A stretch of 64,000 nt of DNA from Paraprevotella clara YIT 11840. Its GTDB lineage: Bacteria; Bacteroidota; Bacteroidia; Bacteroidales; Bacteroidaceae. The position numbers and the translations under genes were made by a program. Shown piece by piece: positions 1 to 8,694 of this stretch; the stretch's first letter is position 1, and every line of letters begins with the position of its first letter. Where the stretch lies: positions 142,580 to 206,579 of the forward strand of contig NZ_JH376642.1 in assembly GCF_000233955.1 (NCBI RefSeq), read 5' to 3'. The notes under the pieces are model-generated. The model saw nothing but the letters and a program-made list of their open reading frames with translations, did not search any database and was not told where the DNA came from.

Positions 1-2521
1 TGGCTTCTTGAGCCATCCGGATTTTGAGCTGTGCCCGCCTCCGGAACCTTCTATACGACCAGACCATCAAACCGGCAGCCAGCACGACGTACACCGCGAT
101 GGCCCATGCCGTCGCCCAAAACGGTGGCGCAATGGTAATGGTTATTTCGGCCGGTGTCTTCCCCCAAATCTTGTCCCCGTTGGCGGTGTAGACCACGAAT
201 TTGTACTCGCCGGGCTGTAATCCGGTATAGGTGGCGCGTCCGCTCCCGTCGGCCACCACCTCGTTCCATTCCTTATCGTAATTCAGCAGTTTATACTTAT
301 AGTAAGTGTGCGAAGGGTTGACATAATTCAGGCCTGAAAATTCTATCATGACGAAATTCTCGTCGTGACGGAGCCGGATTTCCGACGTTCGGTCCACGGT
401 CTGCGTCAGAATCACATGCCCGTTGTATGCCTCACTCACTTTCAACGGGTTGTTGAACAGATAGAAACGGGTGAAGACGGGATGGTTGTCGCTTCGGTCG
501 TATCGGATTTCCGAAGGATTGAAATAATTGAATCCGTGGGCCCCGCCGAAGAACAAAAGCCCGGACCGGGTTTTCAAAGCCGCATTCTCATAAAACTTGC
601 CGCCCTGCAACCCGTCGGTTTCCCCATAGCTCACCACGGAAAATCCTTTCCCGGCAGGGTCTTCACGAGGTGCGATTTTACAAAGTCCGTTCAGCGTGGA
701 AGCCCATACCATTCCTTCGTTGTCCTCCAACAAGGCCGTGACGGCATTGTTGGGCAGTCCGTCAGACTCGGTCAGCACCGTGGCCTCCTTGTGGCGAGGG
801 TCAAACACCAAGATGCCGTCTTCCGTCCCGAACCATTCCACGCCGTGGCGGTCTTTCAGCATGCAGAAATATTTGGTGTCGGCATACCGCTGTTCTTTCA
901 GAAAAGCCGGAATCCACACGCTGTCTTTCTGCGTGTCGTAATAGTAGATGCCGCTGTTGCCCAAAGCGGCGAACGTATGGCCGTCCACCGGATAGAAGGC
1001 ATGAACCACGGCGTATGAACGGAGTTCGGGATGACGGTCGTGCAACATATAGGCAATCTTTCCCGTAGCCGGATCGAAACGTCCGACCCCGCCGGTCACA
1101 CTGGCCCAATAACGGCCTTCGCTGTCTTCGTACAAAGCACGGGATATGTTCTGGTTAGGGTCTTGTTCCCAATTCACCGTAGAACGGAGAAGGTTGCGAA
1201 CCTGTCCGCCCTCGATGCAATAAAAACCGTGAAGGAAGGTACCCACCCATATACGTCCGCCCTTGTCCTTAAAAACGGAAAGGCAAATGTCATTCGGTTC
1301 GGCCTTGAATACTTGCTCCATCGCACCGGTAGACGGCCGGAAACGGAAGAGGCCGAAAACGCCTCCGATAAGTACAGACCCGTCGGCGTCCTCCAAAAAG
1401 CACCGGATGCTCTCGCTGGTGACGGACGAATAGCGGTTCACGGTGTGACCGAGAGAGAACTTCTGCATGCTGGGATGGTAATAACACAAGCCCTGAAAAA
1501 GGGTGCCCACCCATATACCCCCGTTCCGGTCGGAAAATACCGTATAAATATCGTTTTCCAATGTCCCTCCGTCGGTCAGTTCCAGTGCAGGAAGTGTGGT
1601 TGCCTCGAACGTCCGGGCATCGATGATGCGGAGGCCGGATTTGGACGTGCCGACCCACACATTGCCGTCCCGGTCCAAATCCATGCACGTGAAGAAGTTG
1701 GAAAGTCCGCTTATGCCGCATGCCTCCTTCCAAGTGCGTTCCATGCGATTGTAGAAGAATAGTCCGTTGTTGTACATCAGCCAGATGTTTCCCTGGGCAT
1801 CCGGATGCAGGTAGATGCGGTCGGTAAGCCGGTTGATGACATGCAGGAAACGTGTCTCTTGCGACACGAACTCGGCCGAAGAGTAGTCCCAGTAGCGAAT
1901 CAGTCCGCTTTCATATACAATCCAACAGAGGTTCTTGTATTGCGTCATTTCCACCGGAACGCCGTATTTCCGGGTAAATTCACTGCCGCCATCCTCTATA
2001 GTGCGCAAACGCCCCTGTTCCACGTCGTAGAAGGAGACGGTATTGTCTTCGGTCACGAACCAATAATTCTTGTAATCGTCTATAAACAGGTTCTTCAGCC
2101 GCCGGTTTATTCCCATGGAAGCCAACACCTCGGAGACGGAATAATCATATTGCCCGCTCTTCATATCGAGCAAAAGCAGGTAGCCCAACTCTTTGAGCCA
2201 CATCCGTCCTTCGCGGTCGTAATACTCTTTGGGCGGACGGTCGTATGCCCAAATGTATTTACGTGTCTTGTCGTACGGGAATCGGTCGAACGTGGCACCG
2301 TTGTAAATGTTCAGAATGAAACCGGTCTTGATGGCGATGCAACCTTCTTCCGTCATCGTCAGGCTGCGGATTTGTCCGTCCGAAAGTCCGTCCGAAGCAT
2401 CGATAAGGCGGAATTTGTATTGACGGTCTTGTGCGTGGAGGCACGAGGCCAACAATAGGAACAACATCGGAACGACTGTCCTTATGGCACGCTTTCCTGC
2501 TTTTCGTTTTACGGTATCCAT
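1..2521 (-). CDS. Hybrid two-component system sensor/regulator, N-terminal part (runs off left edge)
   Basis: I translated this from the reverse strand because the frame is open to the window edge. It begins with a basic N-terminus and hydrophobic signal (residues about 13-28, ending LLLASCLHAQ). A long periplasmic region follows with repeated W-V/I-G-T or N-G-L-type blades of a Reg_prop beta-propeller. Next comes a Y_Y_Y domain (YYKYKLLNYDKEW..., LQPGEYKF) near residues 745-800 and a transmembrane helix close to the edge. This order is the sensory half of Bacteroides hybrid two-component systems, where kinase, receiver and AraC-type DNA-binding domains normally follow in the same chain; those would lie outside the window. 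Such regulators bind an oligosaccharide in the periplasm and activate an adjacent polysaccharide utilization locus. The divergent lyase gene is the likely target. The family is clear; the ligand is not known. Confidence 0.9.
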   Translation of the reverse strand, partial: MDTVKRKAGKRAIRTVVPMLFLLLASCLHAQDRQYKFRLIDASDGLSDGQIRSLTMTEEGCIAIKTGFILNIYNGATFDRFPYDKTRKYIWAYDRPPKEYYDREGRMWLKELGYLLLLDMKSGQYDYSVSEVLASMGINRRLKNLFIDDYKNYWFVTEDNTVSFYDVEQGRLRTIEDGGSEFTRKYGVPVEMTQYKNLCWIVYESGLIRYWDYSSAEFVSQETRFLHVINRLTDRIYLHPDAQGNIWLMYNNGLFFYNRMERTWKEACGISGLSNFFTCMDLDRDGNVWVGTSKSGLRIIDARTFEATTLPALELTDGGTLENDIYTVFSDRNGGIWVGTLFQGLCYYHPSMQKFSLGHTVNRYSSVTSESIRCFLEDADGSVLIGGVFGLFRFRPSTGAMEQVFKAEPNDICLSVFKDKGGRIWVGTFLHGFYCIEGGQVRNLLRSTVNWEQDPNQNISRALYEDSEGRYWASVTGGVGRFDPATGKIAYMLHDRHPELRSYAVVHAFYPVDGHTFAALGNSGIYYYDTQKDSVWIPAFLKEQRYADTKYFCMLKDRHGVEWFGTEDGILVFDPRHKEATVLTESDGLPNNAVTALLEDNEGMVWASTLNGLCKIAPREDPAGKGFSVVSYGETDGLQGGKFYENAALKTRSGLLFFGGAHGFNYFNPSEIRYDRSDNHPVFTRFYLFNNPLKVSEAYNGHVILTQTVDRTSEIRLRHDENFVMIEFSGLNYVNPSHTYYKYKLLNYDKEWNEVVADGSGRATYTGLQPGEYKFVVYTANGDKIWGKTPAEITITIAPPFWATAWAIAVYVVLAAGLMVWSYRRFRRRAQLKIRMAQEA

Positions 2522-2554
2522 GGCTTTTCTTTCAAATAACAAATGATGATTAGA

Positions 2555-2562
2555 CAAAGATA
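2555..2562 (-). promoter_or_regulatory. -7 promoter element of the hybrid sensor gene
   Basis: The minus strand reads TATCTTTG, an exact match to the Bacteroidetes -7 consensus TAnnTTTG. It lies 34 bases upstream of the ATG at 2521, which predicts a leader of about 28 nt. Confidence 0.6.
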
Positions 2563-2587
2563 GGCAATCGGCACCACCTGACGTAGG

Positions 2588-2606
2588 ATATTTTGATTCA
2601 AAATAT
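2588..2606. promoter_or_regulatory. 19-bp palindrome in the divergent intergenic region
   Basis: ATATTTTG-ATT-CAAAATAT is a perfect inverted repeat with a 3-base centre. It lies between the divergent sensor and lyase genes, about 26 bp upstream of the sensor -7 box. Position and symmetry suggest an operator, but no binding protein can be assigned from sequence. Confidence 0.4.
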
Positions 2607-2755
2607 AGGTTGTTTTGTTGCATCGTACTGAATCGGCCGTCTTTTTCGGACATTTTCCTTTATGCCGTGGCTGAAAAGCAGCCTTCAGGCGCATTTGGTT
2701 CAGAACGACATAAAAGATGCTTTTTTTCATCCGTCCCCGTACGGTATTTACCTGC

Positions 2756-2763
2756 TAACTTTG
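2756..2763 (+). promoter_or_regulatory. -7 promoter element of the lyase gene
   Basis: TAACTTTG matches TAnnTTTG exactly and lies 25 bp upstream of the ATG at 2789. No clear -33 TTTG element is visible. Confidence 0.55.
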
Positions 2764-2788
2764 CCACGGTTCATTAAAAACATTTACC

Positions 2789-5626
2789 ATGAAGAAAAGA
2801 TACTTGATAGTCATGACACTGTGCAGTTCGTTATGGCTGAATGCACAAAACTTCATCCATCCCGGCATGTTGCATACGCAGGCCGACCTGGACCGGACAA
2901 AAGCCAAGGTAGAAGCCGGCGAAGAGCCTTGGGCTTCCGCTTACAGGAAACTGCTGACCAGCCCGCATGTCAGTTTGGACTGGAAGGCTGCTCCGGTCGA
3001 GAAAATCGTACGCGGAGGCCGGACGATTTGGGAACCCGACCCGGACAATTACCAGTTGGCTTACCGGGATGCCGCCACGGCTTACCAATGTGCGTTGGTC
3101 TGGCACATATCCGGCGATAAGACGTATGCGGACAAGTCCGTCCAAATCCTTAATGCTTGGGCCAAGACCTGCAAGAAGGTGAGCGGAGACACGAATGCCT
3201 GTCTGGCATACGGGCTGTATGGCTACCAGTTTGCCAACGCTGCCGAACTGATGCGCGACTATCCGGGATGGGATGCCACGGACTTCGGACGATTCAAAGA
3301 ATGGATGCTGAAAGTGTGGTACCACGGGGTAATCGGTTTCCTGCAAGGACGCAACGGGACACAAGACGACCATTATTGGTCGAATTGGGGCTTGTGCAAC
3401 GTGCTGTGTGCGATGAGCATCGGTATCTTGTGCGACGATGTCTTCATCTACAACCAAGCCACGGAGTATTATAAGTATATGGAAGACCACCGTTACGGCG
3501 AGTCGCTGCATCATTTGGTCTGGAAACTTCATCCGGACGAACGCGGCCCCTTCGGCTATTTCGGGCAGATGCAGGAATCCAACCGCGACCAAGGGCATGC
3601 TGCCATGGCGCTTGCGTTGGCCGCAGACCTTTGCGGCACGGGGCGAAACCAAGGCGATGACTTTTATGCCCTGAAGGACGACCGTATCGTATGTGGGTTT
3701 GAATACGTCAACGCCTATAATTCCGGAGTGGACGACTTGCCAAACAGTCCTTATACGAATTGCGACGGGACTTTCATGAGAATGGGGGACGGAGGACGGG
3801 GAACCAACCGTCCGGCTCAAGCCCGTATCGTGAATTACTATGAAAACATACGAGGTATAGAGGTGCCTTACTCCAGAAAGATGCTCGAAATGAACGAAAA
3901 CGGCATAGACGCAGGAGGTGGATTCGGCGGAGGAAACAGCGGCGGATACGACCATTTGGGTTTCAGTACCCTGATGTGTACGCTCGACCCGTTGGAGGAC
4001 AAGACTAAAGTCCCCACGGTCCTGAGTGGAAAAATCGCGTATGAAGGTCGTGAAATCGACCGGCCTGACGTGAACTGTATCCCCAAAGGGGCGACCGTGA
4101 CCCTGACGGCCCTATTGCCGGACGGAGAAACGGATACCGGTAAATGGGCATGGGACGATGACCCGGCATGCACTTCTTCCACACGTGACATCGTGTTGGA
4201 TACTTCGCGTACCTTCCGTGTGCATTATACCAATGAAAAAGGCGTGAGCAACACGCAGTTGTTCGCCCTTCATGTGGAAGGGGAGGGATGGACCGGTAAC
4301 TTTACTCCTTATTATAAAATGAACGGTACCACGGGAACAGACACGTTGATTTACGTGAAGAAATATGATGAACTGACATTTGGGATGGAGTATATTGATA
4401 CTCCTGTGCGTGAATGGAAGTGGGAAAAAAGTACCAATGGGCAGAATTGGAATGCACTGAGCCACAACGAAAATCTGATGACGCTGCCGAGCGTTTCATC
4501 GAATGCTTATTACCGGGTGACAATGACCAATCAGGCCGGTGCCCGATTACAACAAACGTTCCGCGTGGAGGTGTCGGAAATAGACCCGTTCATTGCGTAT
4601 GGCGACGATAAAAACTATAGCGGGACGACCTTGGCCGTGCCACGCCACACAGCCGTGTCTTTGTACGCCTCGCCGAACTCCCTGCTCGCCCAGTCAGCCA
4701 ACTCCACACGCGTTTACAAGTGGATACTCGATAAAGACACCATACAAGCCGACACATTGACTTTCCACCTGAACGATTTAGGCGGAAAAGTGGCCGATCT
4801 GAACGATACTTTGTGTGTCGGAGTGTTGGACACCTGCATGGAATACACGTTGATGTTCCACCGCGTTTCACAAACAGGCTCGAAAGCCGAAACCGTTTTG
4901 CATTTCAACCTGCCGGTATATGAGACCAATACGCTCGAACCGCAAGCCAAAGACAGTTTTTATATTAAAGACCCGCAAACCGGCCGGTACTTGAGGAATA
5001 CGGATGCTACGTTCACCGGTCTGGACGAAACCGACGACCGCTCTTTCTTGTGGAGGATACGTTCCATGCCACTTTATGGCGACCGTTACATGTTTGTCAG
5101 CCAAACGGATAACAATAAACATTTGTCTGACGAGGGAACACTGACTACAAAGAATGATTATTCCAAACATTCCTTCAATCTCTTCCGCAAATATTCGGAT
5201 GAAGACCTGTATGCCATCGGTCTTTCTTCGACCGCAGGCTCAGGTTTTCTCGAAACCGATGCCGACGATCCAGCCTTAAGCGTAACGAAAGGAAGCGTGT
5301 TTTCGGAATTTCCTTTCGTCATAATCCGGAAAGTACAACCGGACGGCCCTGACGGCATCAAAGACTGTCGGAACGAAACAGAGTATACCGTAAATCCCAT
5401 CATCAGCTATTCCTGCCACGGGCAAGAGTTGTACTTGAAGAGCAAAGAAGCCGGAATATTACGTATTTACTCGTTATCCGGCGTGCTTCTGCAAACGGAA
5501 ACCTGCGAAATGGGTGACAACCACATACGTCTCCTCTCTCGGAACAAAGGGATATGTATTGGATTATACGCTACTTCTACGGGCAAACGCCAATCCATTA
5601 AAATTACAAGAAATAGCGTCATATAG
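2789..5626 (+). CDS. Secreted alginate-lyase-family polysaccharide lyase with Ig-like and C-terminal sorting-type domains
   Basis: This 945-residue protein starts with a signal peptide (MKKRYLIVMTLCSSLWLNAQ). Residues about 22-390 resemble the alginate lyase superfamily (PF05426-like, all-alpha toroid): the segments HPGMLHTQADLDR, DDHYWSNWGLCN and MQESNRDQGHA are typical of these enzymes, which cleave uronic-acid-containing polysaccharides by beta-elimination. The middle (about 400-600) looks like Ig/PKD-type beta-sandwich repeats. The last 70 residues (ILRIYSLSGVLL...) resemble a type IX-style secretion tail, though such tails also occur in gut Bacteroides without obvious T9SS. It is divergent from the hybrid sensor, supporting a role in polysaccharide use. 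A specific PL family such as PL38 or PL17 is possible but I cannot settle it by eye. Confidence 0.75.
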   Translation: MKKRYLIVMTLCSSLWLNAQNFIHPGMLHTQADLDRTKAKVEAGEEPWASAYRKLLTSPHVSLDWKAAPVEKIVRGGRTIWEPDPDNYQLAYRDAATAYQCALVWHISGDKTYADKSVQILNAWAKTCKKVSGDTNACLAYGLYGYQFANAAELMRDYPGWDATDFGRFKEWMLKVWYHGVIGFLQGRNGTQDDHYWSNWGLCNVLCAMSIGILCDDVFIYNQATEYYKYMEDHRYGESLHHLVWKLHPDERGPFGYFGQMQESNRDQGHAAMALALAADLCGTGRNQGDDFYALKDDRIVCGFEYVNAYNSGVDDLPNSPYTNCDGTFMRMGDGGRGTNRPAQARIVNYYENIRGIEVPYSRKMLEMNENGIDAGGGFGGGNSGGYDHLGFSTLMCTLDPLEDKTKVPTVLSGKIAYEGREIDRPDVNCIPKGATVTLTALLPDGETDTGKWAWDDDPACTSSTRDIVLDTSRTFRVHYTNEKGVSNTQLFALHVEGEGWTGNFTPYYKMNGTTGTDTLIYVKKYDELTFGMEYIDTPVREWKWEKSTNGQNWNALSHNENLMTLPSVSSNAYYRVTMTNQAGARLQQTFRVEVSEIDPFIAYGDDKNYSGTTLAVPRHTAVSLYASPNSLLAQSANSTRVYKWILDKDTIQADTLTFHLNDLGGKVADLNDTLCVGVLDTCMEYTLMFHRVSQTGSKAETVLHFNLPVYETNTLEPQAKDSFYIKDPQTGRYLRNTDATFTGLDETDDRSFLWRIRSMPLYGDRYMFVSQTDNNKHLSDEGTLTTKNDYSKHSFNLFRKYSDEDLYAIGLSSTAGSGFLETDADDPALSVTKGSVFSEFPFVIIRKVQPDGPDGIKDCRNETEYTVNPIISYSCHGQELYLKSKEAGILRIYSLSGVLLQTETCEMGDNHIRLLSRNKGICIGLYATSTGKRQSIKITRNSVI

Positions 5627-5748
5627 AAAAATTGTTCATAAGTTGTCCGCATCAAACTGATGCGGTAGGTATGAGTTTTGCCCCTAAGGTAGAGATTGTT
5701 TTCAGATAATAACGACAAAAAACGACCGATTCCCTTATGAACATACAT

Positions 5749-5791
5749 AAAGAAATAGACCTGTGCAATGGATGCGCAGGTCTATTTCTTT
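5749..5791. terminator. Bidirectional terminator hairpin
   Basis: A perfect 15-bp stem (AAAGAAATAGACCTG / CAGGTCTATTTCTTT) with a 13-nt loop sits between the convergent lyase and ppdK genes. The A-rich and T-rich arms allow termination in both directions. Confidence 0.85.
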
Positions 5792-5817
5792 AATTATTGC
5801 AATCAAATGGATTTGAA

Positions 5818-8538
5818 TCAATCTTCGAGAGCCGCCTGCGCCGCAGCAAGACGGGCAATAGGCACGCGGAAAGGAGAACAAGATGCATAGTCCATTCCTA
5901 TTTTAGCACAGAACTTCACGGAAGAAGGTTCACCGCCATGCTCTCCGCAAATGCCGGTACGGATGTCCGGACGTACGCTGCGTCCCTTTTCCACTGCCAT
6001 CTTAATGAGCTGGCCCACACCGTTCTGGTCCAACACCTGGAAAGGATCTACTGTCAGAATCTTCTTTTCCAAATATACCGGCAAGAAGCTGGCAATATCA
6101 TCACGTGAGTAACCGAATGTCATCTGTGTCAAGTCGTTCGTTCCGAAAGAGAAGTACTCGGCTTCCGAAGCGATACGGTTGGCTGTCAGAGCCGCACGAG
6201 GAGTCTCTATCATAGTACCGATTTCGAATTCCACTTCGATACCTTCTTCGGCGAAAACTTCTTTAGCCGTAGCCAAAATAACTTCTTTCTGCTGTTTCAA
6301 CTCATAAAGGATGCCTACCAACGGTACCATGATTTCAGGTTTCGGGTCCTTACCTTCTTTCTTCAACTCGCAGGCTGCACCCAAAATGGCACGGGTCTGC
6401 ATTTCGGTAATTTCCGGGAAAGTAATCCCCAAACGGCATCCACGATGACCCAACATCGGGTTGTTCTCGGCAAGGCTTTCCACACGTTTCTGAATTTCTT
6501 CCACACTGACACCCATCTCATCGGCCATCTTCTGCTGTCCTTTCAAGTCATGGGGCACAAATTCATGGAGTGGGGGATCGAGCAAACGAATGTTCACCGG
6601 ACAGCCATCCATAGCTTCCAAAATGCCTTTGAAGTCACTCTTCTGATAAGGAAGCAGTTTGGCCAAAGCTTTTTTACGGCCTTCCACACTACCAGCCAAA
6701 ATCATTTCGCGCATGGCCACAATCTTTTGGTCTTCAAAGAACATGTGTTCCGTACGGGTCAAACCGATACCCTTTGCTCCGAAAGAACGAGCCACTTGCG
6801 CGTCGTGCGGTGTATCGGCATTCGTTCGTACCTGAAGCTTCGTATATTTGTCACACAAATCCATCAGTGCCTTGAAGTCACCGGATAGTTCAGCCGCTTT
6901 CGTCGGTATCTCTCCTGCATAAACTTGTCCCGTAGAACCGTTCAAAGAGATGTAATCGCCTTCTTTATATACAACGCCTTCGATCTCCACTGTCTTGTTC
7001 TTGTAGTTCACATTGATGGCACCGGCACCGGACACACAACATTTACCCATACCACGAGCCACTACGGCCGCATGGGAAGTCATACCTCCACGAGCGGTAA
7101 GGATACCTTCGGCTGCCGACATACCGGCCAAATCTTCGGGAGAGGTCTCGATACGTACCATAACCACCCGATGGCCGTCCTCACGCCATTTCTGGGCATC
7201 ATCTGCGTGGAACACGATTTGTCCGCAAGCCGCCCCCGGAGACGCCGGCAACCCTTGGGTAATCACCTTGGCTTTCTTCAACGCATCTTTGTCAAACACG
7301 GGGTGGAGAAGCTCATCCAATTTTTGAGGCTCGCAACGTTTCAATGCTGTCTTCTCGTCTATCAATCCTTCACGCACCAAGTCCATGGCGATTTTCACCA
7401 TAGCTGTACCGGTACGTTTACCGTTGCGCGTCTGCAAGAACCAAAGTTTGCCATCCTGAACTGTAAACTCCATATCCTGCATATCGCGATAGTGGTTTTC
7501 CAATTTAGTCTGAATGGCATCGAGCTCTTTATAAATCTCAGGCATAGCCTCTTCCATCGAAGGATATTTGGCGGCACGTTCTTCCTCCGAGATACCTTGC
7601 AGGGCAGCCCAACGGCGTGAACCCTCTACCGTGATTTGTTGGGGTGTACGGATTCCGGCCACAACGTCCTCACCTTGGGCATTCACAAGGTACTCGCCGT
7701 TGAACAGGTTCTCGCCAGTTGCGGCATCGCGGCTAAAACAAACACCCGTAGCCGACGTTTCGCCCATATTGCCGAATACCATGGCCATGACAGAAACCGC
7801 CGTACCCCATTCATCGGGTATGCCCTCCATCTTACGGTAAAGAATAGCACGTTCGTTCATCCAACTGCGGAATACGGCGCAGATGGCTCCCCAGAGTTGC
7901 TCCATCGGGTCGGTAGGGAAGTCATTTCCGGTCTGTTCCTTGATGGCTTTCTTGAAACGGGCCACCAAATCTTTCAACTCATCCACCGACAAATCCTTGT
8001 CCAACTCTATCCCGCGAATGGCTTTCACTTCGTCTATGATGGCTTCGAACGGATCGATATCTTCCTTATTCACCGGTTTCATTCCCAGCACCACGTCGCC
8101 GTACATCTGAACAAAGCGGCGGTAAGAATCGTACACGAAATGAGGATTACCCGTCTTACGTACCATTCCTTCGGCTACTTCATCATTCAAACCTAAGTTA
8201 AGAATGGTATCCATCATACCCGGCATGGAAGCCCGGGCACCGGAACGAACCGAGACCAACAACGGATTCTCAGTACTTCCGAACTTACTGTTCATCAAGT
8301 TTTCTACATGGGCCACCGCAGCATTGACCTCAGCTTGAAGTATTTCTACGATTTTCTCTTGCCCCACTTCATAGTATTCGTTGCAAACATCTGTTGCAAT
8401 GGTAAAACCGGGAGGTACAGGTATACCGATAAGATTCATTTCGGCGAGATTAGCACCTTTGCCACCAAGTCTTTCTCTCATCTGGGCATTGCCCTCAGCC
8501 TGCCCGTTACCAAAAGTATAAACTCTTTTTTCACTCAT
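5818..8538 (-). CDS. ppdK: Pyruvate, phosphate dikinase
   Basis: This 906-residue protein is full length for PPDK. It interconverts pyruvate, ATP and phosphate with phosphoenolpyruvate, AMP and pyrophosphate in the cytoplasm and links glycolysis with gluconeogenesis. The N-terminal ATP-grasp domain starts with GGKGANLAEM. The swivelling phosphohistidine domain carries GGMTSHAAVVARGMGK, including the catalytic His. The C-terminal PEP/pyruvate TIM barrel shows GHRGCRLG and FGTNDLTQM. It is monocistronic, with its own -7 box upstream and a hairpin terminator downstream. The start MSEKRVYTFGNG matches the family N-terminus. Confidence 0.97.
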   Translation of the reverse strand: MSEKRVYTFGNGQAEGNAQMRERLGGKGANLAEMNLIGIPVPPGFTIATDVCNEYYEVGQEKIVEILQAEVNAAVAHVENLMNSKFGSTENPLLVSVRSGARASMPGMMDTILNLGLNDEVAEGMVRKTGNPHFVYDSYRRFVQMYGDVVLGMKPVNKEDIDPFEAIIDEVKAIRGIELDKDLSVDELKDLVARFKKAIKEQTGNDFPTDPMEQLWGAICAVFRSWMNERAILYRKMEGIPDEWGTAVSVMAMVFGNMGETSATGVCFSRDAATGENLFNGEYLVNAQGEDVVAGIRTPQQITVEGSRRWAALQGISEEERAAKYPSMEEAMPEIYKELDAIQTKLENHYRDMQDMEFTVQDGKLWFLQTRNGKRTGTAMVKIAMDLVREGLIDEKTALKRCEPQKLDELLHPVFDKDALKKAKVITQGLPASPGAACGQIVFHADDAQKWREDGHRVVMVRIETSPEDLAGMSAAEGILTARGGMTSHAAVVARGMGKCCVSGAGAINVNYKNKTVEIEGVVYKEGDYISLNGSTGQVYAGEIPTKAAELSGDFKALMDLCDKYTKLQVRTNADTPHDAQVARSFGAKGIGLTRTEHMFFEDQKIVAMREMILAGSVEGRKKALAKLLPYQKSDFKGILEAMDGCPVNIRLLDPPLHEFVPHDLKGQQKMADEMGVSVEEIQKRVESLAENNPMLGHRGCRLGITFPEITEMQTRAILGAACELKKEGKDPKPEIMVPLVGILYELKQQKEVILATAKEVFAEEGIEVEFEIGTMIETPRAALTANRIASEAEYFSFGTNDLTQMTFGYSRDDIASFLPVYLEKKILTVDPFQVLDQNGVGQLIKMAVEKGRSVRPDIRTGICGEHGGEPSSVKFCAKIGMDYASCSPFRVPIARLAAAQAALED

Positions 8539-8582
8539 TTTTCAAAGCTTGTTTTTGAATTAGTTAACAAAATGAATTAATG

Positions 8583-8612
8583 CAAAACTACTCAAAAAAA
8601 ATGGGCTGCAAA
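8583..8612 (-). promoter_or_regulatory. ppdK promoter (-33 TTTG and -7 TAGTTTTG)
   Basis: On the minus strand TTTG (plus 8609-8612) is followed after 18 nt by TAGTTTTG (plus 8583-8590). This fits both Bacteroidetes promoter elements and lies about 45 bp upstream of the ppdK ATG. Confidence 0.65.
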
Positions 8613-8644
8613 AGGAAAAACGAGAAAAAATGCAAAAAAAATGC

Positions 8645-8652
8645 TACTTTTG
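8645..8652 (+). promoter_or_regulatory. -7 promoter element of rlmD
   Basis: TACTTTTG matches TAnnTTTG. The in-frame ATG at 8641 lies before this box, so transcripts starting near 8658 cannot use it. This selects the ATG at 8695 as the rlmD start. Confidence 0.6.
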
Positions 8653-8694
8653 TCCCCTGAAATCAAAATAAAAAACAGAATAAACTCATCGGAT

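Noticed and set aside
2831..3955. 374-aa open frame on the minus strand
   Set aside because: It is antisense to the alginate-lyase-like gene, has no recognisable motifs, and the plus-strand protein has clear domains.
8641..8694. Upstream ATG extension of rlmD (MLLLSPEIKIKNRINSSD)
   Set aside because: The ATG lies before the -7 promoter box at 8645-8652 and the extension is not part of the TRAM-domain family start.
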